A model generated the notes under the pieces. That model worked only from the letters and a program-made list of their open reading frames with translations, ran no database searches and was not told the DNA's origin. From contig NZ_LT703001.1 of the NCBI RefSeq assembly GCF_900149705.1, forward strand, positions 2,542,001-2,606,000: a stretch of DNA of 64,000 nt, in the 5' to 3' direction. Below are positions 34,827 through 42,170 of the stretch, one piece after another. Numbering within the stretch: position 1 is the first letter of the stretch; each line of letters opens with the position of its first letter. Made by a program: the position numbers and the translations under genes. The DNA is from Sphingorhabdus sp. Alg231-15 (GTDB lineage: Bacteria > Pseudomonadota > Alphaproteobacteria > Sphingomonadales > Sphingomonadaceae).

Positions 34827-35834
34827 TTACCCTAGTTTAAGCAGCAATTTGCCGTGGTTTTTGCCATCAAAGATCATATCGAAGGCATTCGGAAAGTTTT
34901 CTATTCCCTCCACGATATGCTCACGAAATTTGATCCGACGCTCTTTCCATGCCGGAACAAGCCAATCGAGCGCTTCCGGAACGCGGTGCATATAGTCACG
35001 CATTGTAAAGCCGCGCATGGAGAGGCTGTGGGTTACAACAGTCATGAAGTTGGCCGGGCCGGCTGCGCTCGCGAAATCGCCATATTGAGAAATGCCGCCG
35101 CACACGACAATTCGGCCCTGATAATTCATCTGGTTCAATACAGCACTCAGAATGTCACCACCAACATTGTCAAAATAGAGGTCGATGCCGTCCGGGCAAT
35201 TTGCGTTTAGCGCGGCACTGATATCCCCCTTTTTGTAATCAATTGCAGCGTCCAGACCCAGTTCATCAATCAGATAGCTGCATTTGTCCGGACCACCGGC
35301 AATGCCGACAACCCGTGCACCGGCCAGCTTGGCTATCTGGGCTGCAATACTGCCAACAGCACCTGATGCCGCAGATACTACCACCGTTTCGCCCTCTTTG
35401 GGTTGACCGATATCTGTCATGCCAAAATACCCGGTGTAGCCAGTCATGCCGAGACCAGAGAGAAATGTATGCGGAGGAACGCCGGGAATTCCGACCTTCC
35501 GCAAGTTCTCCTGTTTGAAAACACCATGCGTCTGTACACCGGTGAATCCTGTAACCTGATCGCCCACAGCAAGTCCTGTCGCCCGAGATTCGACTATCTC
35601 ACCCACACCAAAGGCGCGCATGACGCCGCCCGGTTTTACTGGTGGCATATAGCTGCGCTTGTTGGTGATCCAGCCACGCATGCCTGGATCAATGGAAATA
35701 TAGTCGAGCCGAACCAACACTTCCCCATCTTCAACGGGGCGAAGGGAATCATGGGTGACTCGCCAAATATCGCGTGCATTCCCGGTAGCTGGATAGTCTG
35801 ACATCCGGATTTGTACTGGCTTTTTGTCTGTCAT
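34827..35834 (-). CDS. NADP-dependent MDR oxidoreductase (CurA/prostaglandin-reductase-like)
   Basis: A 335-residue zinc-independent medium-chain reductase that probably reduces an alpha,beta-unsaturated carbonyl with NADPH. N-terminal YISIDPGMRGWI and SYMPPVKPGG are typical of the leukotriene B4 dehydrogenase/CurA branch; the NADP site is VVSAASGAVGSIAAQIAK. I use the ATG at 35834; the ATG at 35858 is in frame but abuts operator B1. First gene of the leftward operon MDR - hydrolase - DUF2855 - EF-hand - GST. Confidence 0.9.
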   Translation of the reverse strand: MTDKKPVQIRMSDYPATGNARDIWRVTHDSLRPVEDGEVLVRLDYISIDPGMRGWITNKRSYMPPVKPGGVMRAFGVGEIVESRATGLAVGDQVTGFTGVQTHGVFKQENLRKVGIPGVPPHTFLSGLGMTGYTGYFGMTDIGQPKEGETVVVSAASGAVGSIAAQIAKLAGARVVGIAGGPDKCSYLIDELGLDAAIDYKKGDISAALNANCPDGIDLYFDNVGGDILSAVLNQMNYQGRIVVCGGISQYGDFASAAGPANFMTVVTHSLSMRGFTMRDYMHRVPEALDWLVPAWKERRIKFREHIVEGIENFPNAFDMIFDGKNHGKLLLKLG

Positions 35835-35861
35835 TCCGTTAGTCCGCGGCCTATTCATATA

Positions 35862-35880
35862 TTGACACTATTAATGCTAT
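35862..35880. promoter_or_regulatory. TetR-type operator, site B1
   Basis: TGACAC (35863-35868), centre TATTA, ATGCTA (35874-35879). The right arm is degenerate but keeps the RTGYYA form. It sits at the start of the leftward MDR operon; site B2 serves the rightward operon about 52 bp (five turns) away. Confidence 0.65.
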
Positions 35881-35912
35881 AATAGCCGAAATTCCGCATA
35901 TGGCAATTTCTT

Positions 35913-35935
35913 AATGACATTTATAGTGTCATATT
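35913..35935. promoter_or_regulatory. TetR-type operator, site B2
   Basis: TGACAT (35915-35920), centre TTATA, GTGTCA (35926-35931), followed by TATTATAAT that could serve as a -10 element for the rightward MBL-fold operon. A strong copy of the shared palindrome. Confidence 0.78.
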
Positions 35936-35977
35936 ATAATTTCATCCGTCATTGCCGTCCGAGGTTGGAGAAATTCC

Positions 35978-37048
35978 ATGTTTAGAAAGATAAGTCTGGT
36001 TTTCGGTATTCTCATGCTCGTCGCGGTTGCATCTGTTTTCCTGTTCCAGAAACAAATCGGGCTGAGCCTGTTTCAGCGCGGACTGGATGCACGTATCGGC
36101 ACGGACAATCTGGCCGGACTGGAAGATGGTCTGCATGTCGGTCTGTGCGGTACCGGGTCACCGTTGCCCAATCCGGATCGCGCCGGGCCTTGTAATATCG
36201 TGATTGCGGGTGACCAGATGTTTATCGTGGATATCGGCGAAGGCGGCGCTCGCAATCTTAATCTGATGGCGATTCCAGCTCCCGACGTGGAGGGCGTGTT
36301 GCTTACCCATTTCCATTCCGATCATATTGACGGCATGGGGCCGTTGATGCTGGCCTACTGGGTTCAGGGTGCATCGACGGCACCTCTTCCAGTACATGGC
36401 CCGACGGGTGTTGAAGCAATTGTGGAAGGCTTCAACGCTGCCTACACAACCGATAACAGCTACCGCACCGCTCATCATGGTGAGAAAATTGCTCCATCAA
36501 CAGGCGGCGGCGTGGAAGCGCGTCCTTTTGAGATGACCGGCAGTACCGTGGTTATACTGGAAAAGAGCGGTCTCAAAATCACCGCTTTCAAGGTTGATCA
36601 TGATCCGGTCGCACCCGCCGTCGGTTATCGGTTTGACTATAAAGATCGTTCTGTCTGCATCAGCGGGGACACAGCCAAATCTGATAATCTGGAACGCGTC
36701 TGCAAAGGAGTTGATCTGTTGGTCCATGAAGCGCTGGCGTCTCATATGGTCAAGCAGATGACGGGAGCATTGGAAAAGCGTGGATTGGAAAATGCTGCAA
36801 TCATAACAAAGGACATATTGGACTACCATGCTACACCCGCTGAGGCGGCGGAATCAGCGCAGGCGGCGGGCGTGAAACAGCTGGTACTCAGCCATTTGGT
36901 CCCTCCCCTGCCAAGCGCTTATCTCTATCCCGCCTTTCTGGCAGATGCGCCGGAGAAATTTGACGGAGAAATTACCGTTGGTGAAGATCGTATGCTGTTC
37001 AGCCTGCCAGCAAACAAAACCAATATCGAACAGACACAGCTGAAATAG
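35978..37048 (+). CDS. MBL-fold metallohydrolase (RNase Z/arylsulfatase-like), membrane-anchored
   Basis: A 356-residue metallo-beta-lactamase-fold protein. A hydrophobic N-terminal segment (residues 7-24) indicates export or anchoring. The metal motif HFHSDHIDG gives H111, H113, D115 and H116; later ligands are probably in ISGDTA and LSHLV. The closest recognisable style is RNase Z/AtsA-type hydrolases, some of which cut alkyl or aryl sulfates and lactones; for an exported protein tRNA processing is unlikely. It is first in the rightward operon from operator B2, 9 bp before a GST gene. Confidence 0.87.
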   Translation: MFRKISLVFGILMLVAVASVFLFQKQIGLSLFQRGLDARIGTDNLAGLEDGLHVGLCGTGSPLPNPDRAGPCNIVIAGDQMFIVDIGEGGARNLNLMAIPAPDVEGVLLTHFHSDHIDGMGPLMLAYWVQGASTAPLPVHGPTGVEAIVEGFNAAYTTDNSYRTAHHGEKIAPSTGGGVEARPFEMTGSTVVILEKSGLKITAFKVDHDPVAPAVGYRFDYKDRSVCISGDTAKSDNLERVCKGVDLLVHEALASHMVKQMTGALEKRGLENAAIITKDILDYHATPAEAAESAQAAGVKQLVLSHLVPPLPSAYLYPAFLADAPEKFDGEITVGEDRMLFSLPANKTNIEQTQLK

Positions 37049-37057
37049 GATACGGAC

Positions 37058-38050
37058 ATGTACACAATTCACGGCGCACTCGGTTCTCCTTATTCGATGA
37101 AAATGCGGGCGTTGATGCGCTATCGCCGGATCACGCATGCCTGGAGCCATGGCAGTCACGTGCAGCAATTGGCGGCGGAGAAATCGCTCCCACCGGTCAT
37201 TCCGGTTATCGAATATCCCGATGGCAGCTTCAAAAATGACAGCACGCCCGTGCTTTATGATCTGGAAGAGCGCCACAAGGAACGCGGCGTTGTGCCACCC
37301 GATCCTGCACAGGCGTTTATTGCACATTTGCTGGAGGATTTTGGCGATGAGTGGTTGACCAAAGCGATGTTTGGCTATCGCTGGCTAGAGGAAGTGGACC
37401 AAATCCAGATGAGCCGCTGGCTATCCTTTGACGCTTTGAAAGGCGGCAATTTGAAAACGAGCCAAAGCATGGCAAAGATTTTCCGCGAGCGGCAGGTAGG
37501 CCGGATGGGAATGGTCGGCTGTACGCGCGAAAATTTCCCGTTGATCGAAGACTCCACCCGCAGGGTTATGAAGGCGCTCGAAGACCATGTGGTGAACGAA
37601 CATTACCTGTTTGGTTCGCGGCCTTCTTTGGCCGAAATCAGCATTTATGGACAGTTTTCCCAATTGGGTGTCGATCCGACAGCGCAAGCGATGATGCGCG
37701 CCGATTTTCCCTATACATTTCGTTGGTTACTCCATGTCGATGATATGTCGGGGATCGAGGGTGAATGGGATGATGCCAATGCACCGATCAAACCCGTCGC
37801 CTTAAAACTGTTGGCAGAGTTTGGCCGTGTCTATGTGCCGTTCCTTCTTGCCAATGAGGCAGCGATGGAAGCAGGCGAAGAAACGTTCAGCATGGAGGTT
37901 GACGGGCTTCCTTACTCACAAGGCACATTCAAATATCAGCTCAAATGCCTGAGAGAATTGCGTTATCGATACAGCAAGCTGGACGCCGATGCGCGGGCGA
38001 AGGTTGATCCGATATTGGATGAAAATAACTATTTGGAATTCTTGCAATGA
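37058..38050 (+). CDS. Glutathione S-transferase family protein, long form (paralogue)
   Basis: A 330-residue GST-like protein: thioredoxin-fold N-terminus (IHGALGSPYSMKMRALMRYR, PPVIPVIEYPDG, STPVLYDLEERH), then a long helical domain containing DEWLTKAMFGYRW and EHYLFGSRPSLAEISIYGQF. It resembles the 380-residue protein at 24943-26085 in length and motif order, so the two probably arose by duplication and serve one pathway. Its stop overlaps the next gene by ATGA. Confidence 0.85.
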   Translation: MYTIHGALGSPYSMKMRALMRYRRITHAWSHGSHVQQLAAEKSLPPVIPVIEYPDGSFKNDSTPVLYDLEERHKERGVVPPDPAQAFIAHLLEDFGDEWLTKAMFGYRWLEEVDQIQMSRWLSFDALKGGNLKTSQSMAKIFRERQVGRMGMVGCTRENFPLIEDSTRRVMKALEDHVVNEHYLFGSRPSLAEISIYGQFSQLGVDPTAQAMMRADFPYTFRWLLHVDDMSGIEGEWDDANAPIKPVALKLLAEFGRVYVPFLLANEAAMEAGEETFSMEVDGLPYSQGTFKYQLKCLRELRYRYSKLDADARAKVDPILDENNYLEFLQ

Positions 38051-38562
38051 TGCGGCTTCAATCAACTCAGCTGCTCAAGATTTTTCTTGCATTCCTGATG
38101 TTAACAATCGCTTCCATGGGCACGACCGCCACTGCAAAGGCAGAGCAGATAGCGAATGACGCACGCGATGCAGTAATCATGCGAGTGTTGGACAAGTTCA
38201 TGGATGGCTTGAACGAACTTGACCTTCAGAAGCATTTTGAGACCTATCACTTTCCGCATTTCCGTTATGCCAGTGGTACAATCAATATCTCTGAAAATGC
38301 CGAAGAGGCCATGCCATTCCTCAAATTATCGAAGGAACAGCAACGGCAAAATCTGTTAAAATTTCTTGGTCCCGAATGGGATCACAGCGCGTGGACTAGG
38401 CGCGATATTGTACAGGGAGATGAGTCCAAGGTTCATGTTGCCACCACCTTTGTGCGATTCCGTAAGGATGGCTCAAAGATCCAGGCTTATGAGTCTCTCT
38501 ATGTCATTGTTTTTGAAAATGGTCGTTGGGGCATCAAAGGCCGGTCGAGTTTCGCGCCTTGA
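38047..38562 (+). CDS. Exported NTF2-like protein
   Basis: A 171-residue protein with a signal peptide (to about residue 34, ending in TATAKA) followed by an NTF2/SnoaL-like cone domain: VLDKFMDGLNELDLQKHFET, a middle region and the closing strands HVATTFVRFRKDGSKIQAYE and YVIVFENGRWGIKGRSSFA. Members of this fold are either ligand-binding proteins or isomerase/dehydratase-like enzymes; which applies is unknown. Coupled to the GST gene upstream by a 4-bp overlap. Confidence 0.78.
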   Translation: MMRLQSTQLLKIFLAFLMLTIASMGTTATAKAEQIANDARDAVIMRVLDKFMDGLNELDLQKHFETYHFPHFRYASGTINISENAEEAMPFLKLSKEQQRQNLLKFLGPEWDHSAWTRRDIVQGDESKVHVATTFVRFRKDGSKIQAYESLYVIVFENGRWGIKGRSSFAP

Positions 38563-38598
38563 CACGAACATCATACGTATTGGTTCGGATCGATTATC

Positions 38599-39069
38599 AT
38601 GAGTAACAGTTTTACTGCCCGCCTCTTCCCGGCGCAATTCGACAATGTTTTTCGCGGACAGAAAATCGCCCTTTGGGTTTTCTATCCGTTCACCGCAATC
38701 ACCCTGTGGCGCAGCCAGCATCATATGCTTGCCGCCGATGGCGGCGCGCAGAGTATTGCGACTATTCCGCTCGACAATTATTCTGATGGAGCAACCGCCA
38801 CGATCATCGCCATTTTTGCGCAATGGGGCCTGATCCAGTTATTGCTGGGCATGCTGATGTTGCTGGCGGCTGTCCGTTATAAATCCATGGTGCCACTCTT
38901 GTGGCTGATTGTGCTTATGGAATGGATTGGGCGCGGATTGATCGGCCAGTTCAAACCAGTCGAAACTCTCGGCACTGCACCGGGCCAGATTGGCAATCTT
39001 GTCCTACCATTTGTCGCGTTGATGATGCTGGTTTTGGCGCTTTGGCCGGGAAAAAATGCCGAGAGCTAG
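38599..39069 (+). CDS. Four-helix membrane protein, hypothetical
   Basis: A 156-residue membrane protein with about four helices (QKIALWVFYPFTAITLW; TIIAIFAQWGLIQLLLGMLM; MVPLLWLIVLMEWIGRGLI; NLVLPFVALMMLVLALW). No catalytic motif is visible; it is comparable in size and topology to the DUF4345-like protein at 28913-29317. Last gene of the rightward operon; its stop overlaps the stop of the convergent DUF1330 gene by 4 bp. Confidence 0.72.
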   Translation: MSNSFTARLFPAQFDNVFRGQKIALWVFYPFTAITLWRSQHHMLAADGGAQSIATIPLDNYSDGATATIIAIFAQWGLIQLLLGMLMLLAAVRYKSMVPLLWLIVLMEWIGRGLIGQFKPVETLGTAPGQIGNLVLPFVALMMLVLALWPGKNAES

Positions 39070-39479
39070 AGAGATCCTGGCTTAGTCTTGATATTCAGCT
39101 GACCTTCAAGGCCCGCTACGCGGTGAACCGCAATCTTCTGATATTCGGGCGACATGATCATGGTCTTCATAGCTTCCAGCGACGGATATTCTGCCAGCGC
39201 AACCATATCCCAATTTTCCTCAACCTCGCCCAGCATCAATCCGGTGACCGGTCCGCTATAACGCGGCTTTGCACCAACGGCCGCAAGGCGTTCCACCACA
39301 GCAGCTCCATATAGAGCATAGGCTTCTGCCCCGCTAAGATCGGTGTCGCGGCCATCGGCATATTCAGCTTTGTCCTTGAATTTGAGCAGGTTGACCATGA
39401 CGAACGCACCATCTTCTTCACCGCCGAAAAATTCCTGCATAAGTTCTGGCGAGGGGTTGACCTGATTGAAAACTTTCAT
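39066..39479 (-). CDS. DUF1330 family protein
   Basis: A 137-residue cytosolic protein with the dimeric alpha/beta-barrel DUF1330 pattern: FVMVNLLKFKDKAEY near the start, GAKPRYSGPVTGLMLG, WDMVALAEYPSLEAMKTM and a final MSPEYQKIAVHRVAGLEGQL. The reaction is unknown; relatives include small isomerase-like and monooxygenase-like domains. It follows the second haloalkane-dehalogenase-type gene by 10 bp, in the operon from operator C. Confidence 0.88.
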   Translation of the reverse strand: MKVFNQVNPSPELMQEFFGGEEDGAFVMVNLLKFKDKAEYADGRDTDLSGAEAYALYGAAVVERLAAVGAKPRYSGPVTGLMLGEVEENWDMVALAEYPSLEAMKTMIMSPEYQKIAVHRVAGLEGQLNIKTKPGSL

Positions 39480-39489
39480 GGGCGTGCTC

Positions 39490-40482
39490 CTATGACTTCA
39501 TAAAGTTGATAATGGCTTTGGAAAGCTGTTCGGGTTGGTCTTCCTGAAGAAAATGGCCACCGCCTTTGATGGTAACATGATCGACGCCTTTCGCGCCGGG
39601 GATCCGTTCCTGAAATTGGGTTTCACCGCCCTTGGTCACGGGGTCGCCATCGCTGAAAGCTGTCAGCACAGGCCCCTCGAATTTTTCCAGCACGTCCCAC
39701 GCCCGGTCATTGGCTTCGCGGTCGGGTTTATGATGCGGCATGAACGGGACGCAGGAGGGGAATTTTCGGGCCGCGGCACTATAGGTTTCGTCCGGATGCG
39801 GCGCGGTATAGCCGTCTAGGATCGCTTGATCGTCTATGCCGGAGAGCAGATTAAATACCTCGCCAACTGAAAATTCGGGGCTTTCTGCCGCATATTTGAC
39901 CCAGAACATAAACGCGCCGGGCGAGCCACTTTCAAACTGTTCGCGTACCATTGCGGCGTCCGGCACCGGAATAGATTGATAGAGATTGCCCATCATCTCC
40001 GACATTTCTTCGCTGATCATCGCGGAAGACGGCAATCCGGTATTGGCAATGACCAGCCTGGCAAATCGATCGACATTATCAGCCACCACGCGCAGCCCGA
40101 TGAGGCCGCCCCAGTCTTGACACATCAGGGTCACGTCCGAAATATCCATCGCCCGGAACCACTGGTTCATCCAGTCAACATGGCCTTGATAAGCATAATC
40201 ATCGATATGTGATGGTTTGTCCGACTTGCCAAAGCCGATCAGGTCCGGTGCGATTACCCGGAAACCAGCACCGGTCAGGATCGGGATCATTTTCCGGTAC
40301 AGATAGGACCATGAAGGCTGCCCGTGCATGCACAGGATAATCTCACCATCTCGCGGCCCTTCGTCGAGATAATGCAGCCGCAATGTGGTGCCATCGGCAG
40401 CGGTAATTTCAGAATAATGAGGTTCAAAATCGTAGCCGGCAAGATTTTCAAAACAGCTATCGGGAGTGCGCAAGACTTTCAT
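39490..40482 (-). CDS. Haloalkane-dehalogenase-type alpha/beta hydrolase (copy 2)
   Basis: A 330-residue hydrolase closely related in layout to that at 33877-34821. Nucleophile D123 and W124 in CQDWGGLIGL; oxyanion segment HGQPSWSYLYRKMIP is strikingly like DhlA (Gln where DhlA has Glu56); acid in FSDGDPVT and base His in GGGHFLQED. The ATG at 40482 with AGGAA 8 nt upstream is chosen; a TTG at 40500 is in frame but touches operator C. Compared with copy 1 it differs in the halide-site residue, suggesting two substrates or successive steps. Confidence 0.88.
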   Translation of the reverse strand: MKVLRTPDSCFENLAGYDFEPHYSEITAADGTTLRLHYLDEGPRDGEIILCMHGQPSWSYLYRKMIPILTGAGFRVIAPDLIGFGKSDKPSHIDDYAYQGHVDWMNQWFRAMDISDVTLMCQDWGGLIGLRVVADNVDRFARLVIANTGLPSSAMISEEMSEMMGNLYQSIPVPDAAMVREQFESGSPGAFMFWVKYAAESPEFSVGEVFNLLSGIDDQAILDGYTAPHPDETYSAAARKFPSCVPFMPHHKPDREANDRAWDVLEKFEGPVLTAFSDGDPVTKGGETQFQERIPGAKGVDHVTIKGGGHFLQEDQPEQLSKAIINFMKS

Positions 40483-40503
40483 GGTTAGTTTCCTATTCAA
40501 TTA

Positions 40504-40526
40504 TATTGGCACTATATATGTCATAT
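40504..40526. promoter_or_regulatory. TetR-type operator, site C
   Basis: TGGCAC (40507-40512), centre TATAT, ATGTCA (40518-40523), AT-rich flanks. It lies 22 bp upstream of the second dehalogenase-type gene and downstream of the FGE gene, giving the hydrolase/DUF1330 pair its own promoter. Confidence 0.75.
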
Positions 40527-40544
40527 TTTTCGAGTCAAATTTAT

Positions 40545-41471
40545 TCAGCTTTGTGGCGCCGGCTTTTCATTGTCCACCAACCGGAATCCGATATGATTGG
40601 TGCCTAGCCCTCGCTCCTGAAACTGCCGTGCAGAGGGGCGATAGCGGGCGCAATAATTGGCGGCGCAAAGGAAGGATCCGCCTTTGATTACTTTCACACC
40701 TTCACTGGCATCGGCGCGCACGCCGTCTCCACTGGTCCATTCCCAGACATTACCCAGCATATCGTAGAGCCCGTAGCCATTGGGCTTGAAGCATCCCACT
40801 GGCGCGCGCGTTGTGAACCCATCTTCACCCAGATCCCTGGCCGGAAAAACACCCTGATAATAGTTCGCCTGCGGTGCTCCATTAGCATCTTTGGGTTCTG
40901 CGCGTGCAGCTTCGCCGCCGCGCGCAGCATATTCCCATTGCTCTTCGCTGGGCAGCTTCTTGCCCGCCCAATTGGCATAGGCTTGTGCATCGTCATAGGC
41001 GATCTGTACTACTGGCACCTGGTCTTTGCCGGTGATATTCTTATCTGATCCCGAAGGATTGCGCCACTGCGCCCCGGTTTCCCAGCGCCACCAGCGCGGA
41101 TCATCATCGCTTGGCACATTGAATACAGCGGAACCCGGCACCAGCATTTCCGGTGGCGCGCCTTTTAACTTCGGGGGATCGCGTTCAGCTAGCGTCTTGT
41201 AGCCCGTTTCCTTCGCAAAGGCCGCGAATTCGGCATTGGTGACTTCGTGACTATCCATCCAGAAGCCATCCACACGGATTTCGCGCGGCGGGCCTTCTTC
41301 ACGGTAACGCGGATTTTCTCCCATGGTAAAACTGCCGCCAGGAACCCAGATCATCTTGTTAGTGATCAGGCCCTGACATTGGCTGACTTCGACCGCTTCC
41401 GTGGACTGATCATCTTCCGCGGCACCGCAACCGACAATCAGAAACGTTACCACCGCTATCCAGCAACGCAT
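40545..41471 (-). CDS. Formylglycine-generating enzyme (SUMF1 family), lipoprotein
   Basis: A 308-residue FGE-sulfatase domain protein oxidising the sulfatase-site cysteine to formylglycine. It has the opening ITNKMIWVPGGSFTMG, DGFWMDSHEVTNAEFAAF, LPSEEQWEYAARGG, GNVWEWTSG and, decisively, the catalytic cysteine pair C269 and C274 in LCAANYCARYR (CxxxxC as in FGE). The N-terminus has lipobox LIVGC, so it should be exported and anchored, unlike usual cytosolic bacterial FGEs. It is last in the operon from operator D, after the TetR gene (3 bp apart), in the same transcript as a sulfatase. Confidence 0.92.
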   Translation of the reverse strand: MRCWIAVVTFLIVGCGAAEDDQSTEAVEVSQCQGLITNKMIWVPGGSFTMGENPRYREEGPPREIRVDGFWMDSHEVTNAEFAAFAKETGYKTLAERDPPKLKGAPPEMLVPGSAVFNVPSDDDPRWWRWETGAQWRNPSGSDKNITGKDQVPVVQIAYDDAQAYANWAGKKLPSEEQWEYAARGGEAARAEPKDANGAPQANYYQGVFPARDLGEDGFTTRAPVGCFKPNGYGLYDMLGNVWEWTSGDGVRADASEGVKVIKGGSFLCAANYCARYRPSARQFQERGLGTNHIGFRLVDNEKPAPQS

Positions 41472-41474
41472 GAC

Positions 41475-42098
41475 TCAATCGTCAATCTGCGCAGCAAGAT
41501 CACTGACCATTTGCGACATGGTGGCAATAACCCGCTTGTTGCTGAGCCCTTCATCCTGACGAAAAAGCCGCCAGCTATCAAAGCTAGTCGCGAGCAATAT
41601 CGCGTGACTGCGTTGCTTGTCTTTCTGAACAAATTTGGGCAGAATCCTGTTTAAAGAATCCTTCTCAAATTTCAGCAATCGCTTGTAATTTGACATTAAT
41701 AATTCCGAGCGAAACCGGGCTATTGAGGTCATGATCCGGTGGGTATAAGTGGCCTCGTTCACTTTCGCGCGGCGCGCGATCAATTCGATCAATTGTTCCT
41801 GCCAATCGCCCGACTTATAAGGCGCGGTCAGAAAAGACCCCCATTTTGCGTTCAAAATGCCATCAATCTCTGCATATAGTGAGTCCATGTCGTCAAAATG
41901 GCGAAAGACCGACCGCAATCCAACACCCGCACGTTTTGCAACCCTCGCAGCACTGGGCGATGGATCGCCAGACTCAATCAATTCCATGAAAGCTTTGACG
42001 ATTTTTGCGCGGCTCGCCTGGCTGCGTTGACGGCGGCCATCGGGATGGGGTTTTTCATGCTCTGTTTGCATCTTCTTCGATGTGGTTTGCTTTGCCAT
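41475..42098 (-). CDS. TetR family regulator of the catabolic cluster
   Basis: A 207-residue TetR-type repressor. After a basic tail of about 25 residues, the HTH lies at 30-75 (AKIVKAFMELIESGD, ARVAKRAGVGLRSVFRHFDD). The ligand domain is not family-specific. It is the only regulator between 24.9 and 48.7 kb, and seven copies of one palindrome occupy the promoter regions of this cluster, so it probably binds them and is itself controlled by site D as part of the sulfatase operon. The inducer would be the substrate or a metabolite (inference). Confidence 0.92.
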   Translation of the reverse strand: MAKQTTSKKMQTEHEKPHPDGRRQRSQASRAKIVKAFMELIESGDPSPSAARVAKRAGVGLRSVFRHFDDMDSLYAEIDGILNAKWGSFLTAPYKSGDWQEQLIELIARRAKVNEATYTHRIMTSIARFRSELLMSNYKRLLKFEKDSLNRILPKFVQKDKQRSHAILLATSFDSWRLFRQDEGLSNKRVIATMSQMVSDLAAQIDD

Positions 42099-42170
42099 AG
42101 TCTTCCTTTTGATTGGGCTCTAGCAATGGCCAGCCACTGTGCCAAAATATTTATTGGCTCTCATTGCTGA

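Noticed and set aside
42099-42170. An additional TetR operator directly before the TetR gene
   Set aside because: GTGCCA and TTGGC half-sites are present but with wrong orientation and spacing for the shared palindrome.
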